This document shows, one piece after another, positions 56,495 to 64,000 of a stretch of DNA of 64,000 bases. A program made the translations under genes and the position numbers. The notes beneath the pieces are model-generated. The model saw only the letters and a list, made by a program, of their open reading frames with translations, did not search any database and was not told the origin of the DNA. This DNA comes from Pararhizobium sp. Its GTDB lineage: Bacteria > Pseudomonadota > Alphaproteobacteria > Rhizobiales > Rhizobiaceae. Position 1 is the stretch's first letter, and every line of letters begins with the position of its first letter. The DNA lies in assembly GCA_017794825.1 (NCBI GenBank), contig CP051237.1, positions 1,550,001 through 1,614,000 of the forward strand, in the 5' to 3' direction.

Positions 56495-58531
56495 TCAGAA
56501 ATCCCGGTAGCCCTGCAGATAGCGAAAGACCAGTCCGTCATACATCTCGATATTGAACGCCAGCTCGAAAACGACGAACAGGGCCGCCGTTACCGAGATA
56601 CTGACGATTGCCGATACGACCAGCTTCTCGCGGGCCAGAAGATACATGGACAGGAAACCGTAGATCAGAATTCCGGGGAAGTGGCCGAGCACCGCGATCA
56701 AAACAAACAACGCGGCCATCGAAAACAGCATCAAGCCGATTTTACCCGCATCGCCACCGGTCGCCGATCCTGCAACAGGCATGTCACCCGCCCTTTCCGC
56801 CCGGCTGGCGCTCCTTATTCGCCAAGCCTGCAGCAGCATGAGAAACAGCAGCGGCGTCATGATGACGAACGGCGTTCGAGAAGACACCATTTCATAACGA
56901 AAAGCTTCCATGAACGCCGCCAGCACAAGAGCGCCGAGGCAAGCGAGGAACCAGACTTCGGTCGCCGAGTTGCGAGGCGGTTCCGCGGACGTCCGGCCCG
57001 ATGACCCCGGGACGTCATTCGACGTCGCAGGCATTGAACGGCTTCTATTCCGGTAAATTGACACGACGTTGTAGGCGAGAAAAACCACCGCAATCATCGC
57101 GAGACCAAACGGCAGGGGTTCGGCAACGAAGAAGGGCCCGTCCAGCATCAGGGCCAGATAAAGATTTTTCTCGACGACAAAACCGAGCACGAAGCCGATC
57201 AGGAGAGCCGCCCGGGAGTAATTGAGTCTCTTCATCAGGTAGCCGACAACGCCGAAAACCAGAGCCACCGCGATATCGAGCAGCGAACCGTCGGAAGCGT
57301 ATGCGCCGCTGACGATGATCGCGATCAGAACGGGTACGAACATCGACGAACGGACGGTCGTGACCCGGCTGAGCGGATTGACGAGAAACATCCCGAAAAC
57401 GGTTCCAATCAGGTTTCCGAGAATGATCGTGAAAATCATGATGAAGACGATGTCGACATGCTGGTTGAGCATTTGCGGCCCGGTCTCGAGCCCGAGAATG
57501 AACAGCCCGGAAAGCAGGATCGCCATGGAGGACGAACCGGGAATGCCGAAAGCGATCGTCGAGGCGAGCGCACCGCCTTCGACGGCGTCGTTCGCGGCTT
57601 CGGGGCCGATGACGCCTTCCACATTGCCCTTTCCGAAGCTTTCCTTGTCTTTCGAAGACTGCTTCGCATGGCCGTAGGCGACGAACGCCGCCGGCGCAGA
57701 ACCGAGGCCGGGTATGAGGCCCATAAGCGTCCCGATCGCCGAGCAGCGCAGAACAAGCCACCATTTCCGAAAGGCCACGCGCACGCCGTTGAAAATCTGC
57801 TTCTGAACCTGCCGGCCTGATTCGATTTTGGCCTGCCCCCTCGCAAGTGGTCCGGAGATCGACCACAGCTCGATCATTTCCGCAACCGCAAACAGACCCA
57901 GCACCACCGGCACAAGCGACAGACCGTCAGCAAGCCGCTCGAAACCGAATGTGAATCGCTCGGTGTTCGTCACATTGTCCAGACCGACCATCGCCAGCAG
58001 GAGACCGACAAGCGCGGCGATCAGGCTGCGCATCATGTCCTCCCTGCCGAGCACCGCCACAAATGTCAGGGACAGAAAGGCCAGAATCACGATCTCCGGC
58101 GGGCCAAATAGAAGAACGGCCTCCTGAAGCACCGGAATGAGAAGCGCCAGGACAACAGCGCCGAAGGTCGCGCCCAAAAGGCAGGAGGTCATGGCGGCGC
58201 CGAGGGCTGTCCCGAGGTCTCCCTTGTCCCGCATTGCAGGCCCGTCCAGCAATGTCGCGGCATTCTGGGGCGCTCCGGGAATGCCGAACAGGATGGCGGT
58301 AATACCGCCGCCCTGCGAAACCGTGGCGTGTGCGCCCAGAAGAAAGGCGATCCCCGAACCCGGTTCCATGGAGTAGAGGAACGTCACGGCCATCGCCATC
58401 GCGAAGTGGCCGGACAGTCCCGGAATCACGCCTACGACCAGCCCGAATACCGAACCGATAACCAGATACGGCAGAACGGCGAGGCTGACCGTCTGCAGGA
58501 ATCCACTGGCAATCCCCTCGAGAATTCCCAT
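56495..58531 (-). CDS. TctA-TctB fusion, tripartite tricarboxylate transporter permease
   Basis: 678 residues. The first ~500 are the TctA large permease (FGLVVGVIPGLSGHFAMAM; GGGITAILFGIPGAPQNAATLLDG; MGLIPGLGSAPAAFVAYG; ASTIAFGIPGSSSMAILLSG). The last ~150 match the small TctB subunit with four helices (VWFLACLGALVLAAFMEAF to the C-terminal VVFELAFNIEMYDGLVF). TctA and TctB are normally separate genes, so here they are fused in the order A-B. The start at 58531 follows GGGAAG; the frame is open 34 codons further upstream, overlapping the tctC end. Confidence 0.88.
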   Translation of the reverse strand: MGILEGIASGFLQTVSLAVLPYLVIGSVFGLVVGVIPGLSGHFAMAMAVTFLYSMEPGSGIAFLLGAHATVSQGGGITAILFGIPGAPQNAATLLDGPAMRDKGDLGTALGAAMTSCLLGATFGAVVLALLIPVLQEAVLLFGPPEIVILAFLSLTFVAVLGREDMMRSLIAALVGLLLAMVGLDNVTNTERFTFGFERLADGLSLVPVVLGLFAVAEMIELWSISGPLARGQAKIESGRQVQKQIFNGVRVAFRKWWLVLRCSAIGTLMGLIPGLGSAPAAFVAYGHAKQSSKDKESFGKGNVEGVIGPEAANDAVEGGALASTIAFGIPGSSSMAILLSGLFILGLETGPQMLNQHVDIVFIMIFTIILGNLIGTVFGMFLVNPLSRVTTVRSSMFVPVLIAIIVSGAYASDGSLLDIAVALVFGVVGYLMKRLNYSRAALLIGFVLGFVVEKNLYLALMLDGPFFVAEPLPFGLAMIAVVFLAYNVVSIYRNRSRSMPATSNDVPGSSGRTSAEPPRNSATEVWFLACLGALVLAAFMEAFRYEMVSSRTPFVIMTPLLFLMLLQAWRIRSASRAERAGDMPVAGSATGGDAGKIGLMLFSMAALFVLIAVLGHFPGILIYGFLSMYLLAREKLVVSAIVSISVTAALFVVFELAFNIEMYDGLVFRYLQGYRDF

Positions 58532-58604
58532 CAGGCGCTTCCCGTCAAGGAAACATTCGAGGATTTCCTCACACGGCTCGATCGGCAGCTGACTGGCTGG
58601 TGAC

Positions 58605-59666
58605 TCAGAGTTCGCCCCGTATTGCAGAGGCAAAGAGTTCCTGCGTCTGCTGGTCCATATCGATCACGGAGCGGATGATTTCGATCATCTCGTCGCTGGA
58701 AGCGTATGAAATTTGACGCCCTGCGGCCTCGGCTGTTTCAACAAGTTCCGGATCACTCATTGCCTTGCGGAACGCGTCCTGAAGAAACGCCGCGCGGTCT
58801 TCGGGTATGCCCGGAGGCCCGACGACCGGTCGTCCGACAACGGAAAGCGCCTTCCAGGCGTCCAGAACCTTTTCTTTCGCCGCCTCGTCTTCAGAGCCTG
58901 CGATTGCGTCATACACGCTTGGAATATTCTCCAGTTCCGGATCGGGATTCTTCTCGGCATGCAGCACAATGGTCAGTTCCTTGTCGGAAACCCCTTTCAA
59001 GGCTTCAGCCAGGGAACCCCACCAGGCGTCGATATCGCCACGCAGGAGAGCCAGCCGGATATCCGGAGAATTGTTGAAGCCGTGGATCAGTTTTTGATCG
59101 AGACCGAATACGTGCGCTGTAATCACTGCATCGACATAGGCGTTGCCGCCCAGACCTCCGGCCCCGACAACAATGGTTTTGTTACCGTCGGCAATTTCCT
59201 CGAAATTCTTTATGCCGCTTTCGGCGCCGACAACCAACACGCGTTGTTCCGTGCTGATGCGGCCGAGATAGGTGAACTCGGCAATCTTGTATGCGGCGCC
59301 CTTCTGTTCGGCGATCTCGTTCATGACAAGGGCCGATCCCGGGACAATCCCTACCGTCAGGCCATCCGCCGGAGCCTTGAAAATCTCAGTTGATCCCCGC
59401 ATTCCGCCGGAGCCGGACATATTTACGATATCGACCCGCGCGCCGGTATATTTGCTCACGAACGGCGCAAGCATGCGGCTGTATTCATCATACCCGCCGC
59501 CCGGCTTGTAGGGCACGATCCATTTTATTGATTTTCCTTCGTAAAAAGACCGTGCGTCCTGAGCGAAGACGCCGCCTCCTATCAAAAGGCTGGCGATTGC
59601 GACGAGCGAGGCTGCGATCCAGCGCAGTGCATTCACTCTTGTCAATCCCTGCAATGAAAGCCTCAT
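58605..59666 (-). CDS. Tripartite tricarboxylate transporter binding protein (TctC/Bug family)
   Basis: 353 residues from the ATG at 59666, preceded by AAGGAGGGACC. Signal peptide to about residue 35 (GGGVFA), then the Bug fold beginning SIKWIVPYKPGGGYDEYSRML and a conserved NMSGSGGMRGSTEIFKAPADG loop. It captures a carboxylate in the periplasm and hands it to the TctAB fusion encoded 73 bases downstream. Confidence 0.88.
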   Translation of the reverse strand: MRLSLQGLTRVNALRWIAASLVAIASLLIGGGVFAQDARSFYEGKSIKWIVPYKPGGGYDEYSRMLAPFVSKYTGARVDIVNMSGSGGMRGSTEIFKAPADGLTVGIVPGSALVMNEIAEQKGAAYKIAEFTYLGRISTEQRVLVVGAESGIKNFEEIADGNKTIVVGAGGLGGNAYVDAVITAHVFGLDQKLIHGFNNSPDIRLALLRGDIDAWWGSLAEALKGVSDKELTIVLHAEKNPDPELENIPSVYDAIAGSEDEAAKEKVLDAWKALSVVGRPVVGPPGIPEDRAAFLQDAFRKAMSDPELVETAEAAGRQISYASSDEMIEIIRSVIDMDQQTQELFASAIRGEL

Positions 59667-59839
59667 CGGTCCCTCCTTTGACACGCAAGTTCATGCAACT
59701 AAGCCGGGCAGTATGCGAGCCTTGGCAAGAAAACAATTATTCGTCCGCCGGATCGGTCAAGGACCCGTACCTTGATTGTATGACCGGTTGCAAGTATTTC
59801 GGAAACGCGATTACCACACTGAATTCTGAAAGGGTGAAT

Positions 59840-59855
59840 CTGATCTCTGGATCAG
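59840..59855. promoter_or_regulatory. Dyad in the tctC/ATP-grasp intergenic region
   Basis: CTGATC-TCTG-GATCAG is a perfect 6+6 inverted repeat within an AT-rich divergent promoter region (59667-59933). It may be an operator for either gene; no adjacent regulator is encoded. Confidence 0.3.
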
Positions 59856-59933
59856 TATATTAATCATGTTCAGTTTGCTCTTCACTTTAGAAAGATTCCA
59901 GTCCGTAATGATTGTAAAACAGGTTTTTAGCTT

Positions 59934-60995
59934 ATGATTCGTGCTCAGAATGCGCGAGGCAGCCGGCAACCTTCAAAGTCTGTCAGTGACAGAATCGGCG
60001 CGCTCGGGCGCAAGTTGAAAATGGCGTTCAGTTATTTTCGCATGCGTGAATCGTTTGGAAACAAGCTGCTGAACTGCCTTCTTTGTCTCCGGTACGACCA
60101 TCTGGTAACTCAGTATCGGCAGGTGTTCGGTCGTTTGCCGAACATGGCGAATCCTCAGGCATTCACGGAAAAGGTTCTGCATCGAAAGATTTTCGATCGC
60201 GATCCGACTCTGGCGATATATTGCGACAAACTGGCGTCTCGCGACATCGTTGCAGAAACTGCGCCCGAAGTTTCATTCGCAAAGCTGCTCTGGGCGGGAC
60301 GCGATCCCGACAAGATACCCTTCGAGACGCTTCAGCCGCCGTTTGTCGTCAAACCCAACAACCGGTCCGGTCTCATCCTGTTCGTTCGAAACCAAACGGA
60401 GGTTGATCCGGAAAGGATCAAGGATTTCTGCAATGAATGGCTGCATATCAACTCCCACGGAAAATACATGGGCGAATGGGGATATGGCCAGGTCGATACG
60501 AAGATTGTGATCGAGGAAATGCTTCCCGGCGCCGTCGAAGGCGCGCCGCCGGCGGATATCAAGCTGTTCGTGACCGGCGGCCGGGTCGCGGCGATCTATT
60601 ACAGCACCGGGCGATATGGCGATCGGGTCGGTTTGCGGGGATTTTTCGACCGCGACTGGGTTCGATTGCCCTGGGACAAGTGGACACGGGACGGCCGTAT
60701 CGTTCTGCAGGGCGACATACCGGTTCCGAAAAATCTGGATAAGATGATCGAGGCCGCTGAACGCCTTGGAGCAAGGACCCCGTTCCTGCGGGTCGATTTG
60801 TTCAATATCGACGGGAAACTCTATTGCACGGAACTGACGCCCTATCCCTATTCCGGAATGAGGGCTCCGATCCTCAAAGATGAACCTGATACGATTCCGC
60901 CGTCGCAGGTGGCCGACAGCGATCTGGGCGCTTCCTGGCCGGTTCCGAAAATCGGGTTCGCGCACAAACTCGGCAAAGCTCTCGGGTTTCTGTAG
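59934..60995 (+). CDS. TupA-like ATP-grasp protein
   Basis: 353 residues, ATP-grasp family of the TupA/polysaccharide-associated type. Recognisable are the N-terminal NPQAFTEKVLHRKIFDRDP, CDKLASRDIV, PPFVVKPNNRSG (nucleotide-binding lysine), IVIEEMLPGAVEGAPPADIKLFV and the metal-binding C-terminus LRVDLFNIDGKLYCTELTPYPYSGM. Such proteins are usually found near surface-polysaccharide or teichuronopeptide genes, but none is adjacent here. A start further in (near MAFSYFRMRES) is possible. Confidence 0.8.
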   Translation: MIRAQNARGSRQPSKSVSDRIGALGRKLKMAFSYFRMRESFGNKLLNCLLCLRYDHLVTQYRQVFGRLPNMANPQAFTEKVLHRKIFDRDPTLAIYCDKLASRDIVAETAPEVSFAKLLWAGRDPDKIPFETLQPPFVVKPNNRSGLILFVRNQTEVDPERIKDFCNEWLHINSHGKYMGEWGYGQVDTKIVIEEMLPGAVEGAPPADIKLFVTGGRVAAIYYSTGRYGDRVGLRGFFDRDWVRLPWDKWTRDGRIVLQGDIPVPKNLDKMIEAAERLGARTPFLRVDLFNIDGKLYCTELTPYPYSGMRAPILKDEPDTIPPSQVADSDLGASWPVPKIGFAHKLGKALGFL

Positions 60996-61171
60996 AATAG
61001 CGCCTCTGGCTTTAACACTCCGTAAGAAGGAACGTTTACGAACTCCGAGAGCGATTGGTTCACTCACATAATTGTGCGACGCAGTCATGTTCCGTAGCGC
61101 GGGCAGGTCATGTAAACTTCGTCGAAGGGGACATGGAGGATGACAGTTCAGTCGTAAAGGGCGAGACCACT

Positions 61172-61666
61172 ATGAAATCTCCTTTCTACAATCGTCGTTC
61201 CTTTCTTGTATCCGCCGGCCTGGCGAGCGCCTTGACGGCGCTGGAACCCGTCGGGTTGCTCTCGCCAGCAAAAGCCAGCGGACTTGCGCCGACCCGGTCG
61301 ATGCGCGGCGGCAGCAACAACTACAGACCGAATGCGCCCATGGTCGATCGCCTGGGATCGGGTTTCTGGGTTTCCGGCACTGTTCGCCGCGCAGGCGACG
61401 GCGCCCCGCTGAAGGGCGTGCGCATCCAGATCTGGGCCGCGACAACGCTCGGCGGAGAACGGGAGCCGAGAAATCATGGCAGCGTGCTGACCGCCGCCGA
61501 CGGAAGCTTCCGGCTTGAAATGGAGCAGATCGTTCCGAATTTCGGCCAGCCGCATGCGCACCTCGCCTATGATGACGGCGTGTACGACACCGTCTTCCTG
61601 CGCCCCGTAATGCCGAGCGCAAGCGATACGTCAGTCAGTACGGAGTTTGTCCTCGCGCCGGTTTGA
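61172..61666 (+). CDS. Tat-exported intradiol-dioxygenase-fold protein
   Basis: 164 residues. A twin-arginine signal (NRRSFLVSAGLAS) ends near PAKA, residue ~35. The mature part looks like a short intradiol ring-cleavage dioxygenase beta-sandwich: VSGTVRRAGDGAPLKGVRIQIWA, TAADGSFRLEME, and QPHAHLAYDDG with the HxH pair. The two Tyr iron ligands of real dioxygenases are not seen (Phe occupies both expected places), so the iron site is altered or absent. Export through Tat implies a folded, probably metal-containing protein. It is followed after 19 bases by a heme membrane protein, probably its redox partner. Confidence 0.7.
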   Translation: MKSPFYNRRSFLVSAGLASALTALEPVGLLSPAKASGLAPTRSMRGGSNNYRPNAPMVDRLGSGFWVSGTVRRAGDGAPLKGVRIQIWAATTLGGEREPRNHGSVLTAADGSFRLEMEQIVPNFGQPHAHLAYDDGVYDTVFLRPVMPSASDTSVSTEFVLAPV

Positions 61667-61685
61667 CGCCGCAGAACGTCCGCCC

Positions 61686-62357
61686 ATGACGAGATCCGCA
61701 AGACGCGCTGTCGCCATCGCGATTTGGGTCGCACTGGCGATCGTGATGATCGGACCTGTCCTGATTGCCGTAAACAGCCCGTATCTGGCCTACCGCGACA
61801 CAGCCTATATCATCGGTGGTTTTGCCGGAATCATTGGCTTATCGCTGCTTTTGATACAGCCATTGCTCGCTGCGGGATATCTGCCCGGCGCCGAACTGAC
61901 GACCGAGCGCAAGTGGCACAGATGGGTCGGTTCGGCGATCGTGGCGTGCGTATTTCTCCATGTCGGAGGACTCTACATCACGAGCCCGCCGGACACCCTG
62001 GACGCGCTTTTGCTTGTCGCGCCAACGGCCTTTTCCGTTTACGGGGTCCTGGCGATGTGGGGGATCGCGCTGACTGCAGCCCTCGTCATTCTGCGTCACC
62101 GTTTGGGATTGCGCTATGCGACGTGGCGTCTTGTCCATAATGGTCTGGCAGCCATCGTCGTTGCGGCGACCGTCACCCATGCGTTGCAGATCGAAGGCGC
62201 AATGGGAATCGTTTCAAAATGGGGGCTTTGCCTCGCCGTGATCGCAGCAACCGGCGCGACGCTGATCGATCTTCGTCTGATCAGGCCATTGTTCGCCCGG
62301 AAGGACGACTGGAGACAACCTGACCCCGAAGACAGAAAGCAAAAGACCGGCGAGTGA
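61686..62357 (+). CDS. Ferric-reductase-like two-heme membrane protein (YedZ/MsrQ-like layout)
   Basis: 223 residues with about six transmembrane helices. Two helices each contain His-x13-His: WHRWVG...FLHVGG and LVHNGLA...VTHALQ, the bis-heme arrangement of ferric reductases and NADPH oxidases. There is no FAD/NADPH domain, so electrons must come from quinol or a flavodoxin-type donor, as in MsrQ. The gene is coupled to the Tat-exported protein upstream, a pairing like MsrP/MsrQ but with an unrelated periplasmic partner. The start at 61686 is chosen; a TTG at 61647 would overlap the upstream gene. Confidence 0.78.
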   Translation: MTRSARRAVAIAIWVALAIVMIGPVLIAVNSPYLAYRDTAYIIGGFAGIIGLSLLLIQPLLAAGYLPGAELTTERKWHRWVGSAIVACVFLHVGGLYITSPPDTLDALLLVAPTAFSVYGVLAMWGIALTAALVILRHRLGLRYATWRLVHNGLAAIVVAATVTHALQIEGAMGIVSKWGLCLAVIAATGATLIDLRLIRPLFARKDDWRQPDPEDRKQKTGE

Positions 62358-62370
62358 TCCGCCGGCCTTT
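62342..62370. terminator. Bidirectional terminator between the heme protein and phasin genes
   Basis: An 11-base-pair stem (arms 62342-62352 and 62360-62370) with one A-C mismatch and a 7-base loop that contains part of the upstream TGA. It is flanked by A-runs on the left and T/A-runs on the right, so it can serve both convergent genes. Confidence 0.75.
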
Positions 62371-62396
62371 AAAACACTATCGATGATGGGCTGCTG

Positions 62397-62852
62397 TCAG
62401 GCGGCCGTGAAGCTCTTGGCTGCCTTTTCATAGGCTGCCTTGCCTGGCTTGGCGACATCTTCGGCGACCTTGCGCGCGGTGTCCTGGAAGCCCTTGACCT
62501 GGTTGACGGCGCTCTCGGCCTGGCTGCGAACAAAGGCGGTTTGGAGTTCGATGAATTCGGCGACCGACTTGACGCCCATAAGCGATTCAAGATGCGTCAG
62601 CGAACTGTCGGCGGTTGACCGAACAGAGTCGATGGCCTTGAGACCCATCTCAACGGTTCCGGCCTGTGCGGATTCCAGAGTCTGCTCAACCGTCTTGGTA
62701 GCATCTTCGGCAGCAGTCTTGAACTTGTCATAAGCTTCCTTCGACTGGCTCATGCCCTTCTCGGTGAATTCACGATAGGAATCGCCGAATTTGGCGGGAT
62801 CGAAAGCTGTGAATGCAAATACGTCGTCAGTGGTGGTTTTTCTGGTAGCCAT
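62397..62852 (-). CDS. Phasin family protein
   Basis: 151 residues, mostly amphipathic helix, Ala/Lys/Glu-rich, with the phasin pattern KEAYDKFKTAAEDATKTVEQTLE and the Phasin_2 region around ADSSLTHLESLMGVKSVAEFIELQTAFVRSQAE. Phasins coat polyhydroxyalkanoate granules and set their number and size. AAGGAAGGAGC precedes the ATG at 62852. The promoter carries two TGC-N3-GCA sites, the pattern bound by the PhaR repressor in other alphaproteobacteria. Confidence 0.88.
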   Translation of the reverse strand: MATRKTTTDDVFAFTAFDPAKFGDSYREFTEKGMSQSKEAYDKFKTAAEDATKTVEQTLESAQAGTVEMGLKAIDSVRSTADSSLTHLESLMGVKSVAEFIELQTAFVRSQAESAVNQVKGFQDTARKVAEDVAKPGKAAYEKAAKSFTAA

Positions 62853-62910
62853 TTTGGCGCTCCTTCCTTGGGCCCTCTCAAGAGGCGCCCGGTTTCGTTG
62901 GTTCAAATCC

Positions 62911-62956
62911 TATATAGGACATTCTATTGTGCATTGCAACATATTTTTGCATTGCA
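62911..62956 (-). promoter_or_regulatory. Phasin promoter with two PhaR-like TGC-N3-GCA sites
   Basis: Reverse strand: TTGCAA (62939-62934), 17 bases, TATATA (62916-62911), a strong sigma-70 promoter. Two identical TGCATTGCA sequences lie at 62930-62938, overlapping the -35, and 62948-62956, 18 bases apart. TGC-N3-GCA repeats are known PhaR operators at phasin and PHA genes, so repression released by PHA binding to PhaR is expected. The remaining gap to 63168 shows nothing else. Confidence 0.6.
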
Positions 62957-63168
62957 CAAAATATCGTTAACCCTTTTGGCAGGAAATCAGGCGCAGAAGG
63001 CCCTGCAAAGCCGCGTCGATATGGACCCGGACCGGGTTGCGGCCTATTAACAGAGTCTTAATAAGTGCACAGGCTCGGGAACCGGCGCGCCGGCGCCAGC
63101 CTTTAAATTGACAATCGCGCAGCAGATCCAGGTGTCGGCTGCAGGTGGGTTGAAACGCAGGTGAGAGA

Positions 63169-64000
63169 ATGCCGTCACGGCAATATCCCTTCATCGACAT
63201 AGCGGTTCACGACCGAATCCGGGAGGGTTTCGCCGGAGGAGACGCTCAGGTGCTGCTTGCGCAGAACCTGACCGAGTTGCTTTGGGTCAACGGCGCCGGC
63301 GCTCATCTTTTCGGCTACGCAAATCTCTACGACTTTCTCGAAGAAGGCCTTGCCTCGGGATCGGCCACATTCCGGCAGATCCAGAGCGCCGCTCGGTCCG
63401 CCGAGCGCTCAGGCCAGTCGGTTCCGTATCGATTTGCAATGCGCATCGGTTCGGGCTTCCGCCGCCCCATGCTTTCGGCGAGCATGGAGCGGATAGAGCT
63501 TTCCGGCGGAGAGCCTGCCTTTTTGCTGACCTGTGCGCAGGAAAAAGTTTCTGAAACCCCTGAAGACCGCGCGGGCCACATGATCAGCGGCTTCGAGGAT
63601 ACCGGCACGCATGCGGCGGTGCTGGATGGAGACGGACGCATCGTCGCCTCTACACAATCATTCCAGCGGCTCGACATGGACGACACGACCCGCAGACGCC
63701 TGATCGAGGATGTCGCCCGCGACACCGACAGGCTGGTCAAACACCCGGTGCGCACTGCGCTCGGCTATCTGCCGGCGGCCATCGCCCGGATAGATGACGA
63801 CAATGCGCTCCACCTGATGTTCGCAGTCGAAATGTCGATCGGGAACCTGGACCCGCTGCCCGAACCTGAAGTCGCCCCGAACGTTTCGAATTCCGTTCCA
63901 CCGCCTCAGGTCGAAACCGATGCAACGTCGGAAGACGAGACAGACGCGCCCGAACCGGAATTGGATCAGCCTACTGTCGCTGTGGAGATGCTGAACAAGG
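63169..64000 (+). CDS. N-terminal part of a probable PAS-type sensor kinase (PdhS/CbrA-like), 3' end outside window
   Basis: 277 codons, open to the right edge. The N-terminus YPFIDIAVHDRIREGFAGG followed by LLWVNGAGAHLFGYANLYDF looks like a PAS-type start of the cell-cycle sensor kinases PdhS/CbrA of Rhizobiales. After ~220 residues the sequence becomes acidic and Pro-rich (PEPEVAPNV; DETDAPEPELDQP). The histidine-kinase core would lie beyond base 64000, so the family call is tentative. Start at the ATG at 63169 after GTGAGAGA. Confidence 0.5.
   Translation, partial: MPSRQYPFIDIAVHDRIREGFAGGDAQVLLAQNLTELLWVNGAGAHLFGYANLYDFLEEGLASGSATFRQIQSAARSAERSGQSVPYRFAMRIGSGFRRPMLSASMERIELSGGEPAFLLTCAQEKVSETPEDRAGHMISGFEDTGTHAAVLDGDGRIVASTQSFQRLDMDDTTRRRLIEDVARDTDRLVKHPVRTALGYLPAAIARIDDDNALHLMFAVEMSIGNLDPLPEPEVAPNVSNSVPPPQVETDATSEDETDAPEPELDQPTVAVEMLNK

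Overview
The window reads as chromosomal DNA of an alphaproteobacterium, most likely order Hyphomicrobiales (Rhizobiales), family level uncertain (Rhizobiaceae/Phyllobacteriaceae-like). Reasons: GC-rich codon use; a short HisG that depends on HisZ, next to hisS; a tRNA-His with no G-1 and an A73 discriminator, which is typical of this class; CIRCE-controlled groESL; glcDEF; DUF1127, phasin and plant-type gshA genes; and a PdhS/CbrA-like sensor start at the right edge. Gene density is high. I see no insertion sequence, prophage, CRISPR array or rRNA operon.

Layout. (1) 1-9588: a divergent catabolic locus. A RpiR regulator and a glutamine-synthetase-like ligase face a seven-gene or longer operon with an N-formylglutamate-amidohydrolase-like enzyme, an isochorismatase-fold amidase, an M20 amidohydrolase and a complete five-gene Liv-type (HAAT) ABC importer. 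The substrate is unknown, probably an amide or N-acyl/N-carbamoyl amino compound. (2) 9.7-30.4 kb: housekeeping genes (MATE pump, patatin, rsmD, RluB-type synthase, tadA, lipoprotein, ileS, ribF, HAD phosphatase, groESL, GST, DoxX, two L,D-transpeptidases, tag, hisS-hisZ-hisG). (3) 30.4-39.7 kb: glcD-glcE-(DUF4870)-glcF with a divergent LysR gene, a class-I glutamine amidotransferase, a LysE exporter, rsmE and gshA. (4) 39.7-48 kb: two type II toxin-antitoxin modules (HigBA-2-like and BrnTA), each with a perfect palindromic operator, flanking DUF937, DUF1127, LysR, xseA and mprF/lpiA. (5) 48.1-59.7 kb: a second accessory metabolic block. It has a DUF1932 dehydrogenase, a TRAP transporter, a ThDP enzyme and a MetE-like protein, then tRNA-His, an aminotransferase and a tripartite tricarboxylate transporter whose TctA and TctB are fused. 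(6) 59.9-64 kb: a TupA-like ATP-grasp protein, a Tat-exported intradiol-dioxygenase-fold protein paired with a two-heme ferric-reductase-like membrane protein, a phasin with two TGC-N3-GCA PhaR-like sites at its promoter, and the start of a probable PAS-type sensor kinase.

The best candidates for undescribed biology are the RpiR/GS/amidase/Liv locus (1-9588), the DUF1932-TRAP-ThDP-MetE locus (48125-55022) and the Tat-protein plus H-x13-H heme-membrane pair (61172-62357). The last resembles the MsrP/MsrQ layout but has an unrelated periplasmic partner. All functional statements rest on motif recognition by eye; no database search was possible.
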